Position numbers and translations under genes: made by a program
From: Dehalococcoidia bacterium
GTDB lineage: Bacteria; Chloroflexota; Dehalococcoidia; Dehalococcoidales; G020351185
Reading direction: 5' to 3'
Assembly: GCA_030640385.1 (NCBI GenBank)
Contig: DAOWJL010000020.1
Span: 1 to 11,999, forward strand
Length of the DNA stretch: 11,999 bases
Part shown: positions 1 through 5,201 of the stretch, in pieces
Position numbering within the stretch: position 1 is the stretch's first letter
Layout: every line of letters begins with the position of its first letter
Notes under the pieces: generated by a model
The model's database searches: none
The model's input: the letters and a program-made list of their open reading frames with translations, nothing else
Told to the model about the DNA's origin: nothing

Positions 1-747
1 AGCCGGATGCGACGTCCGCAGGGCAAAGGGAGCCAGGCAGGTATCAATGATGTCTACTCCAGCTTCAATGGCTTTGATAAAGCTCATCGATGCCATGCCA
101 CTGGTATAGTGGCTATGTAAATTTATAGGTATTTTTAATTCCTTTTTGAGCGCCTTGACCAGTGTATAGGCATCATCGGGAGATATCAGCCCGGCCATAT
201 CCTTTATGCACAGGCTATCAGCGCCCATATCCTGAAAGATTACCGCCTTTTTCAGATAGTAATCCAGGTTGAAAACAGGCCCGCCCATTTTATTCTCGGT
301 AAGCGAATAGGATATTGTTAGCTGGACATGTTTACCGGCTGCTTTTATCGCCTTAACTGCCGTCTGGTAGTTGCGTTCGTCATTCAGGGCATCGAAAACC
401 CTGAAGATATCAATACCTGTTTCGGCGGCATGCTTAACAAAGGCTTCAACCACATCATCGGCATAGTTACGGTAGCCTACCAGGTTCTGCCCCCGCAGCA
501 GCATCTGTAGCGGTGTATCCGGTGCCAGCTTTTTCAGGGTGCGTAGTCTATGCCACGGGTCTTCATTCAAAAATCTGGTGGGTACGTCAAAGGTGGCGCC
601 ACCCCAGACTTCCATAGAATAGAAGCCGGCCTTATTCATCTCGGGTGCGATAGGCTCCATATCCTCGGTTCGCATCCGGGTCGCCAATAGCGACTGGTGC
701 CCGTCCCGTAGGGTAAGATCCGTAATTTTTAGCGGATTTTTATCCAT
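1..747 (-). CDS. Pyruvate/oxaloacetate carboxyltransferase subunit (transcarboxylase 5S / PycB / OadA type), partial
   Basis: This is the N-terminal 249 residues of a biotin-dependent carboxyltransferase of the HMGL-like TIM-barrel family; the gene continues past the left edge. It moves a carboxyl group between carboxybiotin and pyruvate/oxaloacetate. Visible signatures are TLRDGHQS near residue 12 (metal and substrate binding), GGATFDVPTRFLNEDPW, LLRGQN, FRVFDALND, the CIKDMAG lysine that is carbamylated in this family, and the metal-binding HSHYTSGM. The ATG at 747 is preceded by AAAGGATGG on the minus strand, so this start is good. It is the third gene of a leftward set after the MmdA-type and biotin-carrier genes. 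The N-terminal part resembles the Propionibacterium 5S subunit from memory. Oxaloacetate decarboxylase alpha or pyruvate carboxylase subunit B cannot be excluded, because the C-terminal half, which would show whether it carries its own biotin domain, is outside the window. Confidence 0.9.
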   Translation of the reverse strand, partial: MDKNPLKITDLTLRDGHQSLLATRMRTEDMEPIAPEMNKAGFYSMEVWGGATFDVPTRFLNEDPWHRLRTLKKLAPDTPLQMLLRGQNLVGYRNYADDVVEAFVKHAAETGIDIFRVFDALNDERNYQTAVKAIKAAGKHVQLTISYSLTENKMGGPVFNLDYYLKKAVIFQDMGADSLCIKDMAGLISPDDAYTLVKALKKELKIPINLHSHYTSGMASMSFIKAIEAGVDIIDTCLAPFALRTSHPA

Positions 748-778
748 TATAATCCATCCTTTACAGAGGAATTAACTA

Positions 779-815
779 TACAGGATAGGCTTTGTTTTTA
801 ACAGCTATTCCTGTA
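779..815. repeat. Intercistronic inverted repeat (stem with one bulged base)
   Basis: TACAGGATAG (779-788) pairs with CTATTCCTGTA (805-815), giving a 10-bp stem interrupted by one bulged T and a loop of 16 bases that contains a T-run on the plus strand. It lies in the gap between the biotin-carrier stop and the carboxyltransferase start of the leftward operon. It is not followed by a T-tract on the minus strand, so it is not a standard terminator for that operon. A role in mRNA processing or stability, or in setting subunit ratio, is only a guess. Confidence 0.35.
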
Positions 816-831
816 AGAGGGTGTACTAAAA

Positions 832-1080
832 TTAATCACCAATAATGGCCAGGACATCATCACGGGCTACATTATCGCCATTATTAAAGTTTATAGTTTT
901 AACCGTACCGCTAACCGGTGACGGCAGGTCTATTTCCATTTTCATCGCCTCCATAACGGCTATTTTATCACCAACCTTTACTTTGTCTCCTACCTTGACA
1001 TAATAACGAATTATAAGGCCGGGCATTGGTATTGCTAGTGGCGTTCCTTCATTTCCAGACTTGTTTGTGTTTTCCTCCAA
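832..1080 (-). CDS. Biotin carboxyl carrier protein (biotinyl domain, transcarboxylase 1.3S-like)
   Basis: This small 82-residue protein is essentially one biotinyl/lipoyl-attachment domain. The EAMKME motif places the biotinylated lysine at K47, and the flanking IPMPG and VxxGDxV segments fit the barrel fold. It carries carboxybiotin between the two carboxyltransferase half-reactions encoded on either side of it. The start is TTG at 1080, preceded by AAAGGAAAG about 7 bases upstream; the first in-frame ATG would cut into the domain. The gene begins 26 bases after the MmdA-type stop, consistent with one operon. It lacks the longer Pro/Ala-rich linker common in decarboxylase gamma or alpha subunits and has only a short N-terminal lead of about 13 residues. 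The biotin function is near certain; which holoenzyme it serves is inferred from its neighbours. Confidence 0.93.
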   Translation of the reverse strand: MEENTNKSGNEGTPLAIPMPGLIIRYYVKVGDKVKVGDKIAVMEAMKMEIDLPSPVSGTVKTINFNNGDNVARDDVLAIIGD

Positions 1081-1106
1081 CGTTATTCTTTCCTTTTTAC
1101 TTTTAT

Positions 1107-2672
1107 TTACAATGGAATATTACCGTGTTTTCGTTGTGGGTTTGTATCAACCTTGTTTTCCAGTGTTTCAAGCGCCCGTATTAGTTTGGGGCGGGTCTCT
1201 GCCGGGTCAATAACATCGTCAATATAACCCCGGGCGGCAGCAAAATAGGGATTGCTGAACTTATCTTCATATTCACTAACCAGCTGTTGCCTTGTTTCCT
1301 CCGGCTTATCTGATGCGGCAATAGCCCTCCTTGAGATTATATTAACCGCTCCCTCCGCCCCCATAACGGCAATCTCCGCCGTAGGCCAGGCAAAGTTTAT
1401 ATCACCACGCAGGTGTTTTGAGCTCATAACGATATAGGCACCACCATAAGCCTTACGTGTGATAACAGTAACCTTGGGCACTGTTGCTTCGGCATAGGCA
1501 TATATGAGCTTGGCGCCATGTCTGATAATACCGCCGTGTTCCTGAGCAGAACCGGGCATAAAGCCGGGGACATCAACCAAACTGACCAGCGGGATATTGA
1601 AAGCATCGCAGCAGCGAACAAACCTGGCCGCCTTATCCGAAGAATCAATATCAATAACTCCAGCCATAAAGGCCGGCTGCTGGGCAATAATACCTACCGG
1701 TCTGCCATTCATACGCCCAAAGCCGACAATTATACTCTGAGCGAATTCTTTCTGCACCTCCATAAAGTCACCATCATCAACGATGTTGGTTATTAGCCTT
1801 TTCATATCGTAAGCCTTCTTCGGGTCATCCGGAATTAATTTACGCAGGCTGTCATCGGTTCGCTGCGGGTCATCTTTGGTCTTTATCGGCCGGGGTTTTT
1901 CCTTCCAGCTCTGCGGGAAAAAACTGAGTAATCGGCGTACTTCACTGAAGCATTCCTCTTCACTATCACTAATGAAATGAGCAACGCCGCTCTTGCGGGT
2001 ATGGACTTCAGCTCCCCCCAGTTCCTGATGACTTAACTTCTCATGGGTGACTGCTCTTACCACATCCGGCCCGGTAATATACATCTGGCTGATACCCTTA
2101 ACCATGAAAATATAATCTGTTATCGCCGGGCAGTAAACGGCACCGCCGGCGCTGGGGCCGACTATAACCGAAATTTGCGGTACAACACCCGAACACAGTG
2201 TATTGTACAGCAGCATCTCGCCGACAGCATACAGACTCCATACGCCCTCCTGAATACGTGCCCCGCCAGAGTCAAATATGGCAATTACAGGGGCAAGATT
2301 ATCAAGGGCCATTTCCATAATTTGCTGTACCTTCTGGCTGACTACCTCGGATATTGAACCGCCGAGAACGGTAAAATCCTGGGAAAAGACGAAAACCAGG
2401 CGGCCATCTATTTTGCCACTGCCTGTAACTACGGCATCTCCCAGAAACTTTTTATCACCCAGCCCGAAATCAGTAGACCTGTGGGTGATAAAGGTACCCA
2501 GTTCTTCAAAGCTACCCGGGTCAAGAAGAAGGTCAATCCTCTCCCTGGCAGTCAGCTTGCCCCGGGCTTTCTGTTGCTCAATACGCTTTGCACCACCACC
2601 AGCCCGGGCTTGTTCTTTGAGGCTGGCTAACTTTTTCAGCTTTGCTTCTGCTGTATTTCGTTCTGTTGTCAT
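1107..2672 (-). CDS. Methylmalonyl-CoA carboxyltransferase subunit (12S / MmdA / PccB type)
   Basis: This acyl-CoA carboxyltransferase of 521 residues has the crotonase-like double domain and the usual length for the family. It transfers carboxyl between biotin and propionyl-CoA/methylmalonyl-CoA. Visible motifs are the N-terminal GGGAKRIEQQKARGKLTARER region, DFTVLGGSISE (about 99-109), DSGGARIQEGV, GPSAGGAVYCPA (about 172-183) and, near the C-terminus, GGAYIVMSSK. The reading frame is open further upstream to 2786, but the ATG at 2672 is chosen because GAGG lies four bases before it, because homologues begin with such a segment, and because the extension crosses the mapped promoter. It is the first gene of the leftward operon and shares a divergent control region with the formate dehydrogenase operon. 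Close relatives include MmdA of methylmalonyl-CoA decarboxylase and PccB; the 5S- and 1.3S-like neighbours favour transcarboxylase. Confidence 0.92.
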   Translation of the reverse strand: MTTERNTAEAKLKKLASLKEQARAGGGAKRIEQQKARGKLTARERIDLLLDPGSFEELGTFITHRSTDFGLGDKKFLGDAVVTGSGKIDGRLVFVFSQDFTVLGGSISEVVSQKVQQIMEMALDNLAPVIAIFDSGGARIQEGVWSLYAVGEMLLYNTLCSGVVPQISVIVGPSAGGAVYCPAITDYIFMVKGISQMYITGPDVVRAVTHEKLSHQELGGAEVHTRKSGVAHFISDSEEECFSEVRRLLSFFPQSWKEKPRPIKTKDDPQRTDDSLRKLIPDDPKKAYDMKRLITNIVDDGDFMEVQKEFAQSIIVGFGRMNGRPVGIIAQQPAFMAGVIDIDSSDKAARFVRCCDAFNIPLVSLVDVPGFMPGSAQEHGGIIRHGAKLIYAYAEATVPKVTVITRKAYGGAYIVMSSKHLRGDINFAWPTAEIAVMGAEGAVNIISRRAIAASDKPEETRQQLVSEYEDKFSNPYFAAARGYIDDVIDPAETRPKLIRALETLENKVDTNPQRKHGNIPL

Positions 2673-2687
2673 TCTTCCTCTATAAAT

Positions 2688-2698
2688 TTCTTTTAGAT
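2688..2698 (+). repeat. Copy 1 of an 11-base repeat (TTCTTTTAGAT) in the mmdA-type leader
   Basis: The bases TTCTTTTAGAT occur here and again, exactly, at 2809-2819. This copy lies in the predicted 5' leader of the leftward carboxyltransferase operon, just upstream of its ribosome binding site. The matching location of the other copy in the opposite leader suggests a shared regulator site, but no regulator is known from the window. Confidence 0.4.
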
Positions 2699-2719
2699 GG
2701 AATAAAACTGGGTTTGCAC

Positions 2720-2737
2720 GGCGGGTTGATATCCGCC
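2720..2737. promoter_or_regulatory. Inverted repeat at the predicted start of the leftward transcript
   Basis: GGCGG (2720-2724) and CCGCC (2733-2737) are separated by 8 bases and overlap the expected transcription start of the leftward promoter (about 2733). This is where a repressor operator or a 5'-end hairpin would be placed. Its role is inferred from position only. Confidence 0.3.
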
Positions 2738-2739
2738 AT

Positions 2740-2768
2740 ATAATAGCATACCGCCTAGTACAGTGCAA
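2740..2768 (-). promoter_or_regulatory. Predicted sigma-70-like promoter for the leftward carboxyltransferase operon
   Basis: On the minus strand a -35 TTGCAC (2768-2763) and a -10 TATTAT (2745-2740) are separated by exactly 17 bases. The implied start near 2733 gives a leader of about 60 bases before the ATG at 2672. Its -35 lies only five bases from the -35 of the rightward promoter. Confidence 0.6.
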
Positions 2769-2773
2769 CCAAC

Positions 2774-2802
2774 TTGAATACAACAAATAAATAGACTATA
2801 AT
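2774..2802 (+). promoter_or_regulatory. Predicted sigma-70-like promoter for the formate dehydrogenase operon
   Basis: A -35 TTGAAT (2774-2779) and a perfect -10 TATAAT (2797-2802) are separated by 17 bases. The implied start is near 2809, giving a leader of about 50 bases to the GTG start at 2861. This supports the internal GTG rather than the TTG at 2831 as the NuoE-like start, because the GTG alone has a ribosome binding site. Confidence 0.65.
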
Positions 2803-2819
2803 CTAAAGTTCTTTTAGAT
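2801..2819. promoter_or_regulatory. Inverted repeat overlapping the -10/start of the formate dehydrogenase promoter
   Basis: ATCTAAAG (2801-2808) faces CTTTTAGAT (2811-2819) across two bases, a near-perfect palindrome with one unpaired T. Its right arm contains copy 2 of the 11-base repeat (2809-2819) also found at 2688-2698. A further CTTTAG at 2825-2830 can pair with CTAAAG at 2803-2808 as an alternative. Overlap with the promoter makes a protein operator plausible; a 5'-leader hairpin is the alternative. Confidence 0.4.
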
Positions 2820-2860
2820 AGGACCTTTAGTTGCTAACAGTAGCCCATCTGGAGGGTTCC

Positions 2861-3349
2861 GTGCAATCCAATTTCAAGAAACAACTAGACAGTATACTAC
2901 TAAATTTCAAGCAGGACAGGGGTAACCTTATCCCCATTCTTCAGCAGGTTCAGCATGAGCTTGGTTACCTTCCGGGAGAGGCTATGCAGGCAATCGCCGA
3001 CTTCCTGCATTTATCTAGCAGCACTGTTTATAGCGTCAGCACATTTTATACCCAGTTCAAGCTGGTCCCTTCCGGTAGAAATGTGGTCAGAGTATGCCGC
3101 GGTACAGCCTGCCACGTACGCGGTAGCGCCAGCCTCCTGCGTGATATTGAAAGACGATTAGGCATCAAGCCCGGAGAAACCACCGCCGACAGAGAGCACA
3201 GCCTTGAAACTGTAGCCTGTATCGGTGCCTGTGCCCTTGCACCGGTGATGATAATCAACGATGATGTCTATGGAAGAATGACCACTACCGACGCCGGTAA
3301 AGCGCTGGGTAATTACCGTGCGAATAAAGAAACAGAGATGAAACCTTGA
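2861..3349 (+). CDS. NuoE-like [2Fe-2S] subunit of NAD(P)-linked formate dehydrogenase
   Basis: This 162-residue thioredoxin-like [2Fe-2S] ferredoxin belongs to the NuoE/HydC/FdsG family. The cluster ligands are visible as C79 and C84 (CRGTAC) and C120 and C124 (CIGAC), the family spacing. An N-terminal helical part contains the typical LxxVQHELGYLP and STFYTQF segments. In soluble dehydrogenases and bifurcating enzymes this subunit passes electrons to or from the NuoF-type flavoprotein. The start is GTG at 2861, four bases after GGAGGG (2851-2856); the frame opens at a TTG at 2831 that lacks a site. It is the first gene of the operon and its TGA overlaps the TTG start of the NuoF-like gene. 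It is not part of a full complex I cluster, since no membrane nuo genes are present. Confidence 0.9.
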   Translation: MQSNFKKQLDSILLNFKQDRGNLIPILQQVQHELGYLPGEAMQAIADFLHLSSSTVYSVSTFYTQFKLVPSGRNVVRVCRGTACHVRGSASLLRDIERRLGIKPGETTADREHSLETVACIGACALAPVMIINDDVYGRMTTTDAGKALGNYRANKETEMKP

Positions 3350-5193
3350 AAACTGAAAACAACTTCAATCCACCAGAGCAGGTTCTCAATGCGACTGACA
3401 GGCCACGAATAGTGGTTGGCACGGCCACTTGCGGCAGGGCATCCGGTGCCATGAAAGTGCTCAAAACCATCGGGGATGAGCTTAAGCGACACGATATAGA
3501 TGCCGATGTAACCGAGGTCGGTTGTATTGGCCTTTGCTTTGCCGAACCGCTTGTAGATATCATAAAACCCGGCAAGCCGCGCATTACGTATGGTGAATTA
3601 ACGCCGCAGAAAATCTCCAGTTTGATAGAGGACTACCTCATCAATGACAATCCCCGTCCCGACCTGGCGTTAGGTACCATCGGAGAAGGCAGCATAGAAG
3701 GCATCCCCAGGTTATTTGAAATACCTGTCTTGCGATCCCAGGTACGCATCACCCTGCGGCACTGCGGACATATAGATCCGGAGAAGATTAATGATTACAT
3801 CTCGGTTGGCGGTTATAAAGGACTCGAAAAAGTATTAACGGAGATGACTCCCCAACAGGTTATAGACGAAGTCAGAACATCGGGTTTGAGGGGACGCGGT
3901 GGAGCCGGTTTCCCCACCGCCACCAAGTGGCAGTTCTGTTACAATGCTCCGGGTAACCAGAAATACATAATCTGTAATGCCGATGAAGGCGACCCCGGTG
4001 CCTTTATGGACCGCAGTATGATTGAGGGAGACCCTCATGCCGTCATCGAGGGCATAGCTATTGCCGCCTATGCCATCGGCGCCAGCGAGGGTTATATTTA
4101 TATCAGAGCGGAATACCCGCTGGCGGTAAAGCGAGTGCTGTTTGCCATCAAGGAAGCCGAAGCCAAAGGTTTCCTTGATGAGAACATTCTGGGCTCCGAT
4201 TTCAGTTTTCACCTCCATGTTAAGGAAGGCGCCGGCGCCTTTGTCTGCGGCGAAGAGACGGCGCTAATGGCATCCATTGAGGGCAAGCGCGGTATGCCCC
4301 GCCCCCGCCCTCCCTTCCCCGCCCAATCAGGCTTATGGGGAAAACCGACCAATATAAATAATGTCAAAACACTGGCTACGGTGCCGATTATCATCGACCG
4401 TGGCGGTAAGTGGTACTCCCAATTCGGTACAGAAAAGAGCAGGGGAACGAGCATATTTGCCCTTACCGGTAAGATAACCTATATGGGGCTGGTGGAGGTG
4501 CCGTTGGGCATCACCCTGCATGATATCATCCATGATATAGGTGGTGGTGTTCCCAACGGCAAAAAGCTGAAAGCGGTACAAACAGGTGGCCCTTCCGGTG
4601 GCTGCCTTCCGGCAAATATGGCTAATCTCCCGGTTGATTATGAGGAACTCGCCCGCGCCGGTTCAATAATGGGCTCCGGCGGTATGGTCGTAATGGATGA
4701 GGATACCTGTATGGTAGATGTTGCCCGTTTCTTCATATCCTTTACACGTTCGGAATCCTGCGGCAAATGCGTCCCCTGCAGACTTGGAACCAAGCAGATG
4801 CTCGATATCCTGGAAAACATTTGTAGCGGCAAGGGCAAACCAGGTGATTTAGAGCTTCTTGAAGATTTAGCCCAATCAATAAAGGTGAGCTCCCTATGCG
4901 GGCTCGGCCAGACGGCACCCAATCCGGTTCTGACAACACTACGCTACTTCCGTGAGGAGTACGAGGAACATTTAAAGTATCACCACTGCCGGGCGGTTGT
5001 CTGCAAGGAACTGGTAACATACTCAATTATCGGCGAAAAATGTCCCGGCTGCGGTTTGTGCGTCAGGGAATGCCCGGTTGGCGCCATAACCTTCATTGGT
5101 AAGAAAAAACCGGTCATCCTCGATGAGACGAAATGTACCAGGTGCGGCGCCTGTTACAGTATATGCCGCCTCGGCGCCGTGGAGATTAAATAG
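3346..5193 (+). CDS. NuoF-like flavoprotein subunit (HydB/HndC/FdsB type) with extra ferredoxin domains
   Basis: This 615-residue NAD(P)H-FMN-[4Fe-4S] subunit exchanges electrons between NAD(P) and the formate dehydrogenase. In order: a thioredoxin-like ferredoxin domain (about 20-100; C29, C60, C64), the NuoF core with the nucleotide/FMN motif RGRGGAGFP (182-190) and NADEGDPGAF (211-220), an SLBB region, the NuoF cluster (C472, C475, C478, C518), and a C-terminal 2x[4Fe-4S] ferredoxin (C566, C569, C572, C576; C597, C600, C603, C607). This architecture is that of HydB/HndC rather than of plain complex I NuoF. Only three cysteines are seen in the first domain, so its cluster is uncertain. The start is TTG, overlapping the previous stop (translational coupling), with a weak ribosome site. 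The catalytic gene begins eight bases after the stop. Whether it bifurcates electrons to ferredoxin cannot be told from sequence. Confidence 0.92.
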   Translation: MKTENNFNPPEQVLNATDRPRIVVGTATCGRASGAMKVLKTIGDELKRHDIDADVTEVGCIGLCFAEPLVDIIKPGKPRITYGELTPQKISSLIEDYLINDNPRPDLALGTIGEGSIEGIPRLFEIPVLRSQVRITLRHCGHIDPEKINDYISVGGYKGLEKVLTEMTPQQVIDEVRTSGLRGRGGAGFPTATKWQFCYNAPGNQKYIICNADEGDPGAFMDRSMIEGDPHAVIEGIAIAAYAIGASEGYIYIRAEYPLAVKRVLFAIKEAEAKGFLDENILGSDFSFHLHVKEGAGAFVCGEETALMASIEGKRGMPRPRPPFPAQSGLWGKPTNINNVKTLATVPIIIDRGGKWYSQFGTEKSRGTSIFALTGKITYMGLVEVPLGITLHDIIHDIGGGVPNGKKLKAVQTGGPSGGCLPANMANLPVDYEELARAGSIMGSGGMVVMDEDTCMVDVARFFISFTRSESCGKCVPCRLGTKQMLDILENICSGKGKPGDLELLEDLAQSIKVSSLCGLGQTAPNPVLTTLRYFREEYEEHLKYHHCRAVVCKELVTYSIIGEKCPGCGLCVRECPVGAITFIGKKKPVILDETKCTRCGACYSICRLGAVEIK

Positions 5194-5201
5194 GTGAAAT
5201 A

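Noticed and set aside
2278..2685. 135-residue plus-strand ORF opposite the MmdA-type gene
   Set aside because: It is an antisense shadow of a conserved gene; the translation is Ser/Arg/Leu-rich with no recognisable motif and no ribosome site.
2673..2786. N-terminal extension of the MmdA-type gene to a TTG at 2786
   Set aside because: The extra 38 residues do not resemble the family and cross the predicted promoter; the ATG at 2672 has a ribosome site and gives normal length.
2831..2860. TTG start at 2831 for the NuoE-like gene
   Set aside because: No ribosome site precedes it, while GGAGGG sits correctly before the GTG at 2861.
3835..4218. 127-residue minus-strand ORF inside the NuoF-like gene
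   Set aside because: It lies wholly antisense to strongly conserved flavin-binding sequence and shows no family features.
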